From NCBI RefSeq assembly GCF_019929575.1, contig NZ_JAHZPU010000010.1:1-64000 (forward strand): a stretch of DNA of 64,000 nt. Direction: 5' to 3'. Of the stretch, positions 44,874 to 54,925 are shown in pieces. Position 1 is the stretch's first letter. Each line of letters begins with the position of its first letter. The notes under the pieces are model-generated. The model saw nothing but the letters and a program-made list of their open reading frames with translations. It did no database searches and was not told where the DNA came from. Made by a program: the position numbers and the translations under genes. The DNA is from Streptococcus infantis (GTDB lineage Bacteria; Bacillota; Bacilli; Lactobacillales; Streptococcaceae).

Positions 44874-46649
44874 TTATTTGATTGCGCGTGATTGCAACCC
44901 TTCTTCTTCCAAGAAGAGGCGGAATGGTACAAGCTCTTCAGCTTCGTATTTTTCCTTGAAGGCTTTGATTGCTTCTTCTGAGTGTTGTTTTGGATCCAAC
45001 TCAAGTACTTCTACTGGAAGTGGACGATGTGGAGTGATGTGAGCATCGATAACAACAGTTTTACCTTCTTTGTTGAGTTTAACAGCTTCTGCAACAACTG
45101 CATCGATATCTTCGATACGGTCAACTGTAAATCCAATAGCTCCTTGAGCTTCAGCGATTTTCGCATAGTCAGCATTAGGGAAGTCACAACCAAACAAGTG
45201 TTTGTTTGTGTCTTCGTATTTGTCCTTGATGAAGGCATATTTACCATTTGAGAAGACAACGTTGATAACTGGAAGGTCGTATTGAACGTTGGTAATCACG
45301 TCTGGGTAGCACATGTTGAATGCACCGTCACCCATGATGTTCCATACTTGGCGATCTGGATTGTCTTTCTTAGCAGCGATACCACCAGGAAGAGCAATAC
45401 CCATTGTCGCAAAGAGTGGAGATGTACGCCACATGTTCTTAGGTGTCATGTGAAGGTGACGAGTAGATGTTTGAGTAGTGTCACCTACATCGATTGAATA
45501 GATAGCGTCTTGATCAGCATGTTTGTTGATTGCATTGTAAACTTGATACAATTGCAACTCACCCTCAGTTTTGCCTTCGAGTTTGTTCATGTAATCACGC
45601 CAGTTTTGGTTATTCTTAACGTTTGCACGCCACCATGGAGTAGACTCAACTGGATTCACTTTGTCAAGGATTGCTTTCGCTGCTTGACCTGCATCACCAA
45701 GGATTGAAGCGTCTAGGGCATGACGTTTACCAAGTTTGTAAGGGTCGATATCGACTTGGATGAATTTTTCAGTATTCTTGAATGCTTCGTAAACTTCAGC
45801 AAATGGGAAGTTTGAACCTAGGAAGAGAACAGTGTCTGCTTCAAAGACTACTTCGTTGGCTGGTTTCCAACCAACACGGTAAGCAGAACCTGTCAAACCT
45901 TCATAGTTCCATTCGAAAGCTTCAAAGTTTTTACCAGTTGTGATGATTGGTGCTTTGATTTTACGTGACAATTCAGTGATCACTTCACCAGCTTTAACAC
46001 CACCGTAACCAGCGTAAATCACTGGACGTTCAGCATTGTTCAAGATTTCAACAGCTTTGTCGATTTCAACTTCGTTCAAAGCAGGAGCGATGAATGAGCG
46101 CTCATATGAACCTGATCCGTAGTATGAGTTTTCGTCAATTTCTTGGAAACCAAAGTTTACTGGAATTTCAACAACGGCTGGACCTTTTTTAGAAACTGCA
46201 GCACGGCAAGCTTCGTCAATAACTTTTGGTAATTGCTCTGCGTAAGCTACACGTTTGTTGTAAACAGCGATACCGTTGTACATTGGGTTTTGGTTCAATT
46301 CTTGGAAGGCATCCATGTTGAGTTCGTTGACAGGACGTGATCCAAGGATCGCTAGGAATGGAGTGTTATCCATAGCTGCATCGTAAACACCGTTGATCAA
46401 GTGAGTCGCACCTGGACCACCTGAACCAACTGCAACACCGATAGAACCGCCAAATTTAGCTTGCATAACCGCTGCAAGAGCACCAGTTTCTTCGTGGCGA
46501 ACTTGCAAGAAACGAATATCTTTGTCTTCAGCCAAAGCGTCCATAAGTGAGCTAAGTGTTCCTGATGGGATACCGTAGATAGTGTCTACGCCCCATGTTT
46601 TCAATACGTTAAGCATTGCTGCAGATGCAGTAATTTTCCCTTGAGTCAT
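44874..46649 (-). CDS. spxB: Pyruvate oxidase SpxB
   Basis: A 591-residue TPP/FAD enzyme converting pyruvate, phosphate and oxygen to acetyl phosphate, CO2 and hydrogen peroxide. N-terminal TPP Pyr domain ([15 protein letters not shown]), FAD-binding middle ([16 protein letters not shown]) and TPP-binding motif [14 protein letters not shown] (quoted in parts). It is the main peroxide source in mitis-group streptococci. AAGGAG lies nine bases before the ATG. The upstream region has a 16-bp palindrome and cre-like sequences, in line with known CcpA control. Confidence 0.97.
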   Translation of the reverse strand: MTQGKITASAAMLNVLKTWGVDTIYGIPSGTLSSLMDALAEDKDIRFLQVRHEETGALAAVMQAKFGGSIGVAVGSGGPGATHLINGVYDAAMDNTPFLAILGSRPVNELNMDAFQELNQNPMYNGIAVYNKRVAYAEQLPKVIDEACRAAVSKKGPAVVEIPVNFGFQEIDENSYYGSGSYERSFIAPALNEVEIDKAVEILNNAERPVIYAGYGGVKAGEVITELSRKIKAPIITTGKNFEAFEWNYEGLTGSAYRVGWKPANEVVFEADTVLFLGSNFPFAEVYEAFKNTEKFIQVDIDPYKLGKRHALDASILGDAGQAAKAILDKVNPVESTPWWRANVKNNQNWRDYMNKLEGKTEGELQLYQVYNAINKHADQDAIYSIDVGDTTQTSTRHLHMTPKNMWRTSPLFATMGIALPGGIAAKKDNPDRQVWNIMGDGAFNMCYPDVITNVQYDLPVINVVFSNGKYAFIKDKYEDTNKHLFGCDFPNADYAKIAEAQGAIGFTVDRIEDIDAVVAEAVKLNKEGKTVVIDAHITPHRPLPVEVLELDPKQHSEEAIKAFKEKYEAEELVPFRLFLEEEGLQSRAIK

Positions 46650-46843
46650 AATGATAACTCTCCTTAAAAGTTAATTTGATGAATAATAAAAGCGCTTTTA
46701 TATGTTTTTTGAAAACGATTCAGTAAATTTACACTCTTAATTTATCACATTTACTTATAGTTTCATAAGAATGTGCTCAGAAACTTTCATTCTCTATTAC
46801 AGTACAGATTGAAAACGGTTTGAAAATCTGTTTTAGAATAGCT
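46650..46843 (-). promoter_or_regulatory. Upstream control region of spxB
   Basis: About 190 bases without a gene. ATAAAAGC/GCTTTTAT is a perfect 16-bp palindrome at 46686-46701, close to the ribosome site. TGAAAACGATTCA lies at about 46710-46722 and TGAAAACGGTTTGA at 46810-46823; the latter matches the catabolite-response consensus at 13 of 14 positions. A clear sigma-A promoter could not be fixed. Confidence 0.6.
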
Positions 46844-46868
46844 AAAAAGCGGTTAAAACCGCCTTTTT
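46844..46868 (-). terminator. Terminator of copA, displaced from its gene by a BOX
   Basis: AAAGGCGGTT/AACCGCTTTTT-type stem with T tract on the minus strand. The BOX at 46870-46972 separates it from the copA stop codon. Confidence 0.85.
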
Positions 46869-46869
46869 A

Positions 46870-46972
46870 TACTCAATGAAAATCAAAGAGCAAACTAGGA
46901 AGCTAGCCGCAGGCTGTACTTGAGTACGGCAAGGTGAAGCTGACGTGGTTTGAATTTGATTTTCGAAGAGTA
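46870..46972 (-). repeat. BOX element (A-C type) directly after copA
   Basis: 103 bp from TACTC to GAGTA. On the minus strand it reads TAA-[BOX]-TAA; the first TAA is the copA stop codon. Confidence 0.92.
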
Positions 46973-49195
46973 TTAATCGACTTTAGTAAAATTAAGCATA
47001 AGAGAGCTGATTAGAACAGAGACTGAACTAAAGGCCATAGCCAATCCTGCAAGTTCTGGATTGAGTACTAAACCAAGTCCTGAAAAAACTCCTGCTGCAA
47101 TCGGAATACCAATGAGGTTATAGATAGAAGCCCAGAAAAGATTGAGTAGAATACGATTAAAGGTCTTCTTACTCATATCAAAAGCACGTGCCAATCCTAG
47201 TAAATTGTTGGTTGTAAGGACAAGATCTGCTGATTCGATAGCAATATCTGTCCCAGAGCCCATGGCAATTCCGACATCGGCTACACTGAGGGCCGGTGCA
47301 TCATTGATACCATCTCCAACAAAGGCCAATTTGCCATTCTTTTGAAGCTTGTGAATTTCATGTGCCTTTTCCTCTGGCAAGACATTTGCAATCACTTCTT
47401 CGATCCCAATTTGCTCTGCAATTGCATGGGCTACTCCAGCATTATCTCCAGTAAGCATGACCGTTCTAAGGCTACGTTTTTTCAATTTGGCAATAGCTTC
47501 TCGAGCATTTTCCTTAGGGACATCCTGCAAGGCAATTAAGCCTTTTAACTCACCATCCACGGATAGGAAGACAACTGTTTTTGCTTCTTTCTCAAGCAAA
47601 TCAAATCGTTCTTGATAATCATGTGGAATAGCAAGGTCAGCTAAGAGCTTAGCATTCCCCAGCAAGACTTGCTTACCATTAATAATCCCAGTCACACCTT
47701 TTCCATGCAAGGCTTGGAAGTTTTCCACGGGATAAAGACTGATTCCTAATTCAGATGCACGATTAACAATAGCTTGAGCTAGCGGGTGTTGAGATACATC
47801 TTCCAGTGAAGCAGCCAAACTTAGCACTTCTCCTTCATCGCCGATAACATCTGTCACTACTGGCTTCCCTTCGGTCAAGGTTCCTGTCTTATCAAAAACA
47901 ACCGTTTGGACTTTTTGGATTTCCTGTAGAACTGTACCATTTTTGAGAAGGATCCCCATCTTGGCACTTCGTCCTGTTCCAACCATGAGTGCTGTCGGTG
48001 TCGCAAGTCCAAGAGCACAAGGGCAGGCAATAATCAAGACTGCAACACCATAGAGAAGCGACGTTACAAAACTTTCACCAAGAAAAACAAACCAGATCCA
48101 AAAAGTAAGGAGTCCTAAAATGACAACTGCTGGTACAAAAATCCCAGAAATCTTGTCTGTCAAATCTTGAATAGGAGCACGACTGGTTTGCGCTTTTTTC
48201 ACAAAGTCCACAATCTGAGCCAACATAGTCTCAGAACCAACTTTTTCAGCTCTAAAGATGATCGTACCACTATTATTGATAGTTGACCCAATAACAGCAT
48301 CTCCAACTGATTTATCGACTGGAATACTTTCCCCAGTCACCATTGACTCATCAATACTCGTTTCACCTTCTAACACAGTCCCATCAACGGCAATTTTTTC
48401 ACCTGGTCGAACGCGAATGAGATCTCCAACTTTGACCTGTTCTAGAGGAATTTGAACATAAACATCATCACGCAAAACTTCCGCTGTTTTTGCTTGTAAG
48501 TCTAATAATTTTTCGACTGCCTGTGAAGCATTTTTGCGCATGCGTTCTTCAAATACTGCACCTAAGAGAACGAAGAAGAGGATAAATCCTGCACTCTCAA
48601 AATAAACCGGTAAGCCTGCAAAGAGGGCAAATAAACTATAGACATAGGCTACCAAGGTTCCTAGGGCTACCAAGGTATCCATGTTAGCATTGTGTTTTTT
48701 AAAGCTAGCCCAAGCACTTCTAATATAAGGAACTCCAGCTACCAGCATAATGGGTGTCGTAGCTAAGAAAGTTCCCCAGTGCATGACTGGGTGACTGATA
48801 CTGCCAGTCATCATGCCAATCATGAGGAGGACTAATGGTAGGGTAAAGATGCTGGTAATCCAAAAACGTTGTAACAGACTGAGAGATTTTTTAGTTTTTT
48901 CAACAACAGTGTAGGTTCCCTTTTGCATCTTCATGCCACATGAAAATTCATGTTCACCTAACTCTTGAGGAGTAAAGCGAATAACTTTTTCCTCATCTTG
49001 GGCGATTGGTTCTAGAATCCCTTCTTCTTCGAAGAGAATCTCTTTATAACAGTTTGATGGTGTTACACGATGAAAGGTAATCTCAGCAGGAATTCCTTTT
49101 TGTAGTTGAATATGGGCTGGATGATAGCCTTTTTCTGCAGTGATACGGATTTTTTGAACACCATTTTCAATACTTGCTTTCACAATTTCTGTCAT
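46973..49195 (-). CDS. copA: Copper-exporting P1B-type ATPase CopA
   Basis: A 740-residue P1B-1 ATPase. The N-terminus is not the usual CxxC ferredoxin-like domain but a cupredoxin-like copper domain with Cys in SNCYKEI and a SCGMKM motif, as established for pneumococcal CopA. TM helices carry the CPC motif ([14 protein letters not shown]); DKTGTLTEG is the phosphorylation site; HP in SQHPLAQAI and [10 protein letters not shown] follow. It pumps Cu(I) out. AGGAG precedes the ATG, 9 bases after cupA. Last gene of copY-cupA-copA. Confidence 0.97.
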   Translation of the reverse strand: MTEIVKASIENGVQKIRITAEKGYHPAHIQLQKGIPAEITFHRVTPSNCYKEILFEEEGILEPIAQDEEKVIRFTPQELGEHEFSCGMKMQKGTYTVVEKTKKSLSLLQRFWITSIFTLPLVLLMIGMMTGSISHPVMHWGTFLATTPIMLVAGVPYIRSAWASFKKHNANMDTLVALGTLVAYVYSLFALFAGLPVYFESAGFILFFVLLGAVFEERMRKNASQAVEKLLDLQAKTAEVLRDDVYVQIPLEQVKVGDLIRVRPGEKIAVDGTVLEGETSIDESMVTGESIPVDKSVGDAVIGSTINNSGTIIFRAEKVGSETMLAQIVDFVKKAQTSRAPIQDLTDKISGIFVPAVVILGLLTFWIWFVFLGESFVTSLLYGVAVLIIACPCALGLATPTALMVGTGRSAKMGILLKNGTVLQEIQKVQTVVFDKTGTLTEGKPVVTDVIGDEGEVLSLAASLEDVSQHPLAQAIVNRASELGISLYPVENFQALHGKGVTGIINGKQVLLGNAKLLADLAIPHDYQERFDLLEKEAKTVVFLSVDGELKGLIALQDVPKENAREAIAKLKKRSLRTVMLTGDNAGVAHAIAEQIGIEEVIANVLPEEKAHEIHKLQKNGKLAFVGDGINDAPALSVADVGIAMGSGTDIAIESADLVLTTNNLLGLARAFDMSKKTFNRILLNLFWASIYNLIGIPIAAGVFSGLGLVLNPELAGLAMAFSSVSVLISSLMLNFTKVD

Positions 49196-49204
49196 ATTGC
49201 TCTC

Positions 49205-49576
49205 CTATTCTACAATCATCTTACCGTGCATCATGTTCATGCCACAAGAGAATCCATATTCACCTGCTTTTTCAGGAGTAATTTCAACCACATATTGGTC
49301 TCCCATAGGCAGATCAGCATGCACACCAAAGTCTGGAAATACGATTTGATCCAAGCAAGGTGAAGGATCTTTTCGATCAAAAATAATGCGAGCTGGTTGC
49401 GATTTTTTGAGGATAATGGTTCCTGGAGTATAGCCCCCCATGACTTCCACTCGAATTTCTTGATAGCCATTTTTTTGTTGGGCTCTCTTTCCGTCTTCTT
49501 GAGGTTTTTGGAAAAACCAAAAGAGGATAAAAGCAATCATTCCTAGAACAATAATAGATACAAATAGATTTAACAT
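49205..49576 (-). CDS. cupA: Membrane-anchored copper chaperone CupA
   Basis: A 123-residue protein. One N-terminal membrane helix (about 3-22) is followed by a cupredoxin-like domain. C74 (SPC), C111, M113 and M115 (SCGMNM) form the binuclear Cu(I) site described for CupA. It passes copper to the related N-terminal domain of CopA. AAAGGAG precedes the ATG. Second gene of the operon. Confidence 0.97.
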   Translation of the reverse strand: MLNLFVSIIVLGMIAFILFWFFQKPQEDGKRAQQKNGYQEIRVEVMGGYTPGTIILKKSQPARIIFDRKDPSPCLDQIVFPDFGVHADLPMGDQYVVEITPEKAGEYGFSCGMNMMHGKMIVE

Positions 49577-49586
49577 AGCATCTCCT

Positions 49587-49982
49587 TTACATACAATTAC
49601 ATTTTACTTCTGTTACAGCACTTGCTTTTTTCTTTGAAATCACTTCTTCCAAGCCTTCCAAGTCAGCTAGGGTAAAGTCACATTCTTCAATCAAATCGGC
49701 AAGTAAGAGCTTTATTCTGCGGGAACAAAGCTTGTCTTTGATATCCTGAACCATTAAACCTCTACTGTCGTCTAGAGTTAAAATGGCCGAATAGACAAAG
49801 GATTTGCCCTGCTTATACCGAGTCAAACATTCTTTCTCCACCAAACGGGCTAAGAGCGTCTGGATCGTGGACTTGGACCAACTAAACCTTTTCTCTAATA
49901 CTTTGATAAGATCGGTACTAGTCTGCTCTCCCTGCATCCAGATAATCTTCATAACTTGCCATTCTGCGTCCGAAATCTGCAT
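49587..49982 (-). CDS. copY: Copper-responsive repressor CopY
   Basis: A 131-residue BlaI/MecI/CopY winged-helix repressor: ISDAEWQVMKIIWMQGE and SKSTIQTLLARLVEKECL form the DNA-binding domain (quoted in part). The C-terminal metal site is reduced: only CNC at the very end plus a lone Cys in KLCSRR, rather than CxCxxxxCxC. The ATG at 49982 has GGAGGG upstream; a start at 50012 would place the operator inside the coding region. Two cop boxes overlap its promoter and leader. Confidence 0.95.
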   Translation of the reverse strand: MQISDAEWQVMKIIWMQGEQTSTDLIKVLEKRFSWSKSTIQTLLARLVEKECLTRYKQGKSFVYSAILTLDDSRGLMVQDIKDKLCSRRIKLLLADLIEECDFTLADLEGLEEVISKKKASAVTEVKCNCM

Positions 49983-50000
49983 TGCTATCCCTCCGAAATC

Positions 50001-50010
50001 TACATTTGTC
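50001..50010 (-). promoter_or_regulatory. cop box 1 (CopY operator) in the leader
   Basis: Minus-strand GACAAATGTA, an exact match to KACANNTGTA, next to the copY ribosome site. Confidence 0.92.
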
Positions 50011-50023
50011 AATTATAAAGATA

Positions 50024-50052
50024 AGTATACTCTTAAAATCTACATTTGTCAA
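50024..50052 (-). promoter_or_regulatory. Promoter of copY-cupA-copA
   Basis: Minus-strand TTGACA (50047-50052), 17-base spacer, TATACT (50024-50029). Confidence 0.88.
50041..50050 (-). promoter_or_regulatory. cop box 2 (CopY operator) over the -35 box
   Basis: Minus-strand GACAAATGTA, identical to cop box 1, 40 bases upstream of it and overlapping the -35 hexamer. The 40-bp spacing puts the two boxes on the same face of the helix. Confidence 0.92.
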
Positions 50053-50145
50053 CTAAATTTCCTAAAAATTTTAAAATTTCCCTTTCCAATAGATTTTGTC
50101 TATCATTGTGATAAAAAATACATATTATCCAAAGCTCTCTTTTAA

Positions 50146-50154
50146 TGCTACAAT
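50146..50154 (+). promoter_or_regulatory. Extended -10 promoter of the amino-acid ABC operon
   Basis: TGCTACAAT with TACAAT at 50149-50154, 35 bases before the TTG start. Confidence 0.55.
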
Positions 50155-50189
50155 AACTGTATCATTTTCCTAGATGGGAGGTTCTACTT

Positions 50190-50870
50190 TTGGATTGGTC
50201 CATTGTTGAACAATATCTACCACTCTATCAAAAGGCATTCTTTCTGACCTTGCATATTGCAGTTTGGGGAATTCTAGGTTCTTTTTTGCTGGGGCTCATC
50301 GTCAGCGTCATCCGGCATTACCGCCTTCCTGTTTTCTCCCAGTTGGCAACAGCCTATATCGAACTTTCACGAAATACACCCCTTTTGATACAACTTTTCT
50401 TTCTCTACTTCGGTCTACCTCGAATAGGGATTGTTCTTTCTTCAGAAGTCTGTGCAACAGTCGGGCTCATCTTTTTAGGTGGTTCCTACATGGCAGAATC
50501 CTTCCGAAGCGGGCTAGAAGCAGTCAGTCAAACCCAACATGAAATTGGTTTAGCCATTGGGCTTACTCCATTTCAGGTTTTTCGCTACGTGGTTCTGCCA
50601 CAAGCGACAGCGGTTGCTCTACCATCCTTTAGTGCCAATGTTATTTTCCTCATCAAGGAAACTTCTGTCTTCTCAGCAGTTGCCCTTGCTGACCTTATGT
50701 ATGTTGCTAAGGATTTGATAGGACTCTACTATGAGACAGATATTGCGTTAGCTATGTTGGTGGTTGCTTACCTTATCATGCTTCTACCTATTTCACTAGT
50801 TTTTAGTTGGATAGAAAGGAGGCTCCGTCATGCAGGATTCGGGAATGCAAGTACTCTTTCAGGGAAATAA
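50190..50870 (+). CDS. Polar amino-acid ABC transporter permease 1
   Basis: A 226-residue HisM/GlnP-type permease with about five membrane segments. ELSRNTPLLIQLFFLYFGLP is the family block, and the EAA loop is EAVSQTQHEIGLAIGLTPFQ (quoted in part). The start is a TTG at 50190 with GGGAGG eight bases upstream; no suitable ATG exists near it. Overlaps the second permease by 41 bases. Confidence 0.92.
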   Translation: MDWSIVEQYLPLYQKAFFLTLHIAVWGILGSFLLGLIVSVIRHYRLPVFSQLATAYIELSRNTPLLIQLFFLYFGLPRIGIVLSSEVCATVGLIFLGGSYMAESFRSGLEAVSQTQHEIGLAIGLTPFQVFRYVVLPQATAVALPSFSANVIFLIKETSVFSAVALADLMYVAKDLIGLYYETDIALAMLVVAYLIMLLPISLVFSWIERRLRHAGFGNASTLSGK

Positions 50871-51507
50871 TCTCCTGAGAATCTTACAGGGATTGGGCGT
50901 CACGATTGGGATTTCTATCCTGTCTGTCCTCTTATCCATGATTTTCGGAACGGTTATGGGAATTATCATGACCTCTCATTCTAGAGTGATTCGCTTCTTG
51001 ACACGCTTCTATCTAGAATTTATCCGGATCATGCCCCAGCTGGTGCTCCTTTTTATCGTTTACTTTGGCCTAGCTCGAAACTTTAATATCAATATCTCTG
51101 GTGAGACTTCTGCTATTATCGTTTTCACCCTCTGGGGAACAGCTGAGATGGGTGACTTGGTCCGTGGAGCTATCACTTCCCTACCGAAACATCAGTTTGA
51201 GAGCGGTCAAGCGCTAGGCTTGACCAAGTTCCAACTCTACTACTACATCATCATCCCTCAGGTCTTGAGAAGACTGCTACCACAAGCCATCAACCTTGTC
51301 ACTCGGATGATTAAAACGACTTCCTTGGTTGTTTTGATTGGAGTTGTTGAAGTTACCAAGGTTGGACAACAAATCATCGATAGCAATCGTTTGACCATCC
51401 CAACTGCTTCCTTTTGGATCTATGGAACCATCTTAGTCTTGTATTTCGCAGTCTGCTTCCCTATTTCCAAACTATCCACTCATCTAGAAAAACATTGGAG
51501 GAACTAA
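50830..51507 (+). CDS. Polar amino-acid ABC transporter permease 2
   Basis: A 225-residue permease paralogous to the first: LEFIRIMPQLVLLFIVYFGL and the EAA loop TSLPKHQFESGQALGLTKFQ (quoted in part). The ATG at 50830 lies inside the first permease gene and has AAAGGAGG seven bases upstream, so the long overlap is real. Its TAA is directly followed by the ATPase ATG. Confidence 0.92.
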   Translation: MQDSGMQVLFQGNNLLRILQGLGVTIGISILSVLLSMIFGTVMGIIMTSHSRVIRFLTRFYLEFIRIMPQLVLLFIVYFGLARNFNINISGETSAIIVFTLWGTAEMGDLVRGAITSLPKHQFESGQALGLTKFQLYYYIIIPQVLRRLLPQAINLVTRMIKTTSLVVLIGVVEVTKVGQQIIDSNRLTIPTASFWIYGTILVLYFAVCFPISKLSTHLEKHWRN

Positions 51508-52266
51508 ATGTCTGAAACTATTTTAGAAATCAAGGAACTAAAAAAATCCTTCGGAGACAATCCTATCCTCCAAGGACTTTCCCTAGATATTAAAAAGGGG
51601 GAAGTGGTTGTCATCCTAGGACCATCTGGTTGTGGGAAAAGCACCCTCCTTCGCTGTCTCAATGGATTAGAAACTATCCAAGGCGGAGATATCCTGCTGG
51701 ATGGCCAGTCCATCGTTGAAAATAAAAAAGATTTTCACCTAGTTCGTCAAAAGATTGGTATGGTCTTTCAAAGTTACGAACTCTTTCCTCACTTAGATGT
51801 CCTTCAAAACCTTATCTTAGGACCTATCAAGGCTCAAGGACGTGACAAGAAAGAAGTAACACAAGAAGCCTTACAGTTACTAGAACGTGTAGGATTGTTG
51901 GATAAACAACATAGCTTTGCTCGCCAATTATCCGGCGGACAAAAGCAACGGGTAGCGATTGTTCGTGCCCTTCTCATGCATCCAGAAATTATCCTCTTTG
52001 ACGAGGTGACTGCTTCACTGGATCCAGAAATGGTGCGTGAGGTTCTGGAACTGATCAATGACTTGGCACAGGAAGGGCGCACTATGATTCTGGTAACCCA
52101 TGAAATGCAGTTTGCCCAAGCTATTGCGGATCGTATCATCTTCCTTGACCAAGGGAAGATTGCTGAAGAAGGAACGGCTCAAGAATTCTTCACAAATCCA
52201 CAAACCAAACGAGCACAAGAATTTTTAAATGTCTTTGACTTTAGCCAGTTTGGCTCATATCTATAA
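51508..52266 (+). CDS. Polar amino-acid ABC transporter ATPase
   Basis: A 252-residue ATPase: Walker A GPSGCGKST, signature LSGGQKQR, Walker B ILFDEVTASLDPE. The DEVTASLDP variant (V for P) replaces the more usual DEPTSALDP. GGAGG lies upstream within the end of the permease gene. Drives the importer formed with the two permeases and the lipoprotein. Confidence 0.94.
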   Translation: MSETILEIKELKKSFGDNPILQGLSLDIKKGEVVVILGPSGCGKSTLLRCLNGLETIQGGDILLDGQSIVENKKDFHLVRQKIGMVFQSYELFPHLDVLQNLILGPIKAQGRDKKEVTQEALQLLERVGLLDKQHSFARQLSGGQKQRVAIVRALLMHPEIILFDEVTASLDPEMVREVLELINDLAQEGRTMILVTHEMQFAQAIADRIIFLDQGKIAEEGTAQEFFTNPQTKRAQEFLNVFDFSQFGSYL

Positions 52267-52284
52267 TGAATAAAGGAGATTATT

Positions 52285-53151
52285 ATGAAACTACTCAAAC
52301 CAATTCTAACTGTTTTTGCTCTAGCATTTGCGCTTATCTTCGTCACAGCTTGTAGTTCAGGCGGAAGCTCTGATGCTTCATCTACAAAGGCAACTGCCAA
52401 GGCTCGCACCATTGATGAAATTAAAAAGAGTGGTGAACTTCGAATCGCGGTATTTGGAGACAAAAAACCATTTGGTTATGTTGACAACGACGGTTCTTAC
52501 CAAGGTTACGATATCGAACTAGGGAATCAATTAGCACAAGACCTTGGTGTAAAGGTCAAATACGTTTCTGTCGATGCTGCCAACCGTGCTGAATACTTGA
52601 TTTCAAACAAGGTTGATATCACCCTGGCTAACTTTACAGTTACTGACGAACGTAAGAAACAAGTTGACTTTGCCCTTCCTTACATGAAAGTTTCTCTCGG
52701 TGTTGTGTCACCAAAAGATAAAGTCATCAAGGACGTTAAAGAACTTGAAGGCAAAACCTTGATTGTTACAAAAGGAACGACTGCTGAAACTTACTTTGAG
52801 AAAAATCACCCAGAAGTAAAACTTCAAAAATACGACCAATATAGCGATGCCTACCAAGCCCTTCTTGATGGACGTGGAGATGCCTTCTCTACTGACAATA
52901 CTGAAGTTCTAGCTTGGGCGCTTGAAAACAAAGGATATGAAGTAGGAATTACTTCTCTTGGTAATCCAGATACTATTGCACCAGCAGTTCAAAAAGGTAA
53001 CCAAGAACTGCTTGACTACATCAACCAAGAAATCGAAAAATTAGGAAAAGAAAACTTCTTCCACAAGGCTTATGAAAAAACACTTCACCCAACTTACGGT
53101 GATGCTGCTAAAGCAGATGACCTGGTTGTTGAAGGCGGAAAAGTCGACTAA
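52285..53151 (+). CDS. Amino-acid-binding lipoprotein of the ABC transporter
   Basis: A 288-residue family 3 solute-binding protein. The signal peptide ends VTACSSGG (lipobox Cys near residue 20). ELRIAVFGDKKPFGYVDNDG and GYDIELGNQLAQDLG are the ligand-pocket blocks, and the hinge shows KGTTAETYF. Substrate is probably glutamine, cystine or another polar amino acid; I cannot choose. AAGGAG precedes the ATG. The TAA stop is immediately followed by a BOX. Confidence 0.92.
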   Translation: MKLLKPILTVFALAFALIFVTACSSGGSSDASSTKATAKARTIDEIKKSGELRIAVFGDKKPFGYVDNDGSYQGYDIELGNQLAQDLGVKVKYVSVDAANRAEYLISNKVDITLANFTVTDERKKQVDFALPYMKVSLGVVSPKDKVIKDVKELEGKTLIVTKGTTAETYFEKNHPEVKLQKYDQYSDAYQALLDGRGDAFSTDNTEVLAWALENKGYEVGITSLGNPDTIAPAVQKGNQELLDYINQEIEKLGKENFFHKAYEKTLHPTYGDAAKADDLVVEGGKVD

Positions 53152-53253
53152 TACTCTTCGAAAATATCTTCAAACCACGTCAGCGTCGCCTTGCCGTACT
53201 CAAGTACAGCCTGCGGCTAGCTTCCTAGTTTGCTCTTTGATTTTCATTGAGTA
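53152..53253 (+). repeat. BOX element (A-C type) directly after the binding-protein gene
   Basis: 102 bp from TACTC to GAGTA, flanked by TAA on both sides; the left TAA is the stop codon. Confidence 0.92.
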
Positions 53254-53278
53254 TAACATCCAATAAAATCACAAAAAG

Positions 53279-53309
53279 AAATCAGGTAATCCTAGCGACT
53301 ACCTGATTT
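53279..53309. terminator. Bidirectional terminator between the ABC operon and pyrE
   Basis: AAATCAGGTA/TACCTGATTT stem with T tracts on both strands. It lies between convergent genes and can end both. Confidence 0.88.
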
Positions 53310-53318
53310 TTATATACC

Positions 53319-53951
53319 TTAAGCATTTTGCCAATTTTCTTGGTCTTCTTTAAATCGTTTTAGGAGGTCAAGTCCTTCTGGTGTGATATAGCCTTCTTCT
53401 TGGGCTAAGTGAATGAGCTCGCTGTAGTTTGAAAGTGTTACTAGTTTGACACCAGCATCTGCAAAGTTCTTATCCGCTTTTGGCAATTGATAGCTGAAGA
53501 TAGCCACGACACCAAGAACATCTGCTCCTTCACGTTTGGCAGCTGCCACTGCTTCGAGAACTGAACCACCCGTTGAAATCAAATCTTCAACAACGACCAT
53601 CTTTTGTCCTTGGGCTACACGGCCTTCGATTTGATTTCCAGCACCGTGATCTTTTGGTTTGCTACGGATATAGGCAAATGGCAAGTTCATCTTGTCAGCG
53701 ATAATGGCACCATGCGGAATACCTGCAGTCGCTGTTCCTGCAATCACTTCTACTTCTGGGAATTCTGCCTTGATGGCTTCCACAAAGCCATTTTCAATCA
53801 AGCTACGCGTTTCTGGGTAAGCAAGCGTCACTCGGTTGTCCGTATAAATCGGTGACTTAATGCCTGATGCCCAAGTAAAGGGCTCTTCTGGCTTGAGGTA
53901 AACGGCTTGAATTTTCAATAGATGGCTAGCAATGTCTTTAGCAAGTGTCAT
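53319..53951 (-). CDS. pyrE: Orotate phosphoribosyltransferase
   Basis: A 210-residue enzyme making OMP from orotate and PRPP. PRPP loop [33 protein letters not shown] at the start binds orotate. The ATG at 53951 has AAAGGAG six bases upstream. A frame reaching 54020 runs into pyrF and was rejected. It follows pyrF by 31 bases under the same PyrR-type attenuator. Confidence 0.97.
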   Translation of the reverse strand: MTLAKDIASHLLKIQAVYLKPEEPFTWASGIKSPIYTDNRVTLAYPETRSLIENGFVEAIKAEFPEVEVIAGTATAGIPHGAIIADKMNLPFAYIRSKPKDHGAGNQIEGRVAQGQKMVVVEDLISTGGSVLEAVAAAKREGADVLGVVAIFSYQLPKADKNFADAGVKLVTLSNYSELIHLAQEEGYITPEGLDLLKRFKEDQENWQNA

Positions 53952-53982
53952 GGGGTTCTCCTTTGTATTTTTAAACAGTTTC

Positions 53983-54684
53983 TTATTTCCAGTCTCGTGT
54001 CCATTCATCCTTGATAGCATGATAAGCTGCTACTGGATCAGTGGCCTGAGTGATTGGTCTTCCAACTACGATATAGTCACTACCAATCTGATAGGCATCT
54101 GCTGGTGTCATGACTCGTTTTTGGTCTCCAACAGCGGCTCCAGCTGGTCGAATACCTGGTGTCAGGCAGATAAAATCTTGACTAGTCGCTTCTTTAATGA
54201 GTTTCACTTCTTGAGCCGAGCAAACCACTCCATCTAAACCAGCTTCAGCAGTTTTCTTAGCATAGTGAATGACAGATTCTTGAAGACTGGTTTGGATATT
54301 TTGAAAGTCTCTCATCTGCTCTTCAGAGGTTGATGTCAACTGAGTGACAGCAATCAGCTTTGCTTCTTTTCCAAGACCTTCACGCGCAGCTTTCATCATC
54401 TCTACGCCACCTGCCGCATGAACATTGGTCATGTCAACTCCCAAATTAGACAAGACCTTCATGGCTGATTTGACCGTATTGGGAATATCATGGAGTTTGA
54501 GATCCAGAAAGACACTATGTCCCAAGCCTTTCAAATAACGGACAACTTCAGGACCTTCGGAATAGTAGAGCTCCATTCCAACTTTAACATAAAGTTTTTC
54601 CTCTTCTGGAAATAGGGCTAAAAATTCCTTGACTGCCTCAAAACTTGGAAAATCAAGAGCAATAACCGGACGAGATTCGCGCAT
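53983..54684 (-). CDS. pyrF: Orotidine 5'-phosphate decarboxylase
   Basis: A 233-residue TIM-barrel decarboxylase making UMP. The catalytic DxKxxD stretch is [20 protein letters not shown] is the phosphate-binding loop. AAAGGAG precedes the ATG by six bases. First gene of pyrF-pyrE, downstream of a leader with a PyrR-binding sequence and terminator, so uracil nucleotides should repress it. Confidence 0.97.
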   Translation of the reverse strand: MRESRPVIALDFPSFEAVKEFLALFPEEEKLYVKVGMELYYSEGPEVVRYLKGLGHSVFLDLKLHDIPNTVKSAMKVLSNLGVDMTNVHAAGGVEMMKAAREGLGKEAKLIAVTQLTSTSEEQMRDFQNIQTSLQESVIHYAKKTAEAGLDGVVCSAQEVKLIKEATSQDFICLTPGIRPAGAAVGDQKRVMTPADAYQIGSDYIVVGRPITQATDPVAAYHAIKDEWTRDWK

Positions 54685-54721
54685 ACTTTTCTCCTTTTAC
54701 CTTTGTGAGCTAGAGAGCATG

Positions 54722-54751
54722 AAAAAAGGAACCTGCCTACAGCAAGGTTCC
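54722..54751 (-). terminator. Attenuator terminator of pyrFE
   Basis: GGAACCT/AGGTTCC stem followed by six T on the minus strand, between the PyrR site and pyrF. Confidence 0.9.
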
Positions 54752-54825
54752 ACGAAAAATGGGTAGAATCCACCCTTTCACCGTCTAACCTTAGCTGCCT
54801 CTCTGGACTGCTTTAAAGGTTTTTT
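54752..54825 (-). promoter_or_regulatory. PyrR-binding leader of pyrFE
   Basis: The minus-strand leader contains AGTCCAGAGAGGC (54797-54809), the conserved PyrR binding-loop core, followed by AGCTAAGG. PyrR with UMP stabilises the anti-antiterminator, letting the downstream terminator form. Confidence 0.9.
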
Positions 54826-54828
54826 ACT

Positions 54829-54857
54829 ATTCTATTATTTAAAGCGGGACTTGTCAA
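54829..54857 (-). promoter_or_regulatory. Promoter of pyrFE
   Basis: Minus-strand TTGACA (54852-54857), 17-base spacer, TAGAAT (54829-54834). Confidence 0.88.
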
Positions 54858-54925
54858 GTAAAAACTAGTATCCGAAGAACTTTAAAGCCAAGACTCACAA
54901 TCAAGCCGATAGAATGTTCTCAAGT

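Noticed and set aside
53952..54020. N-terminal extension of PyrE
   Set aside because: It overlaps pyrF and has no ribosome site; the ATG at 53951 has AAAGGAG and gives the standard protein.
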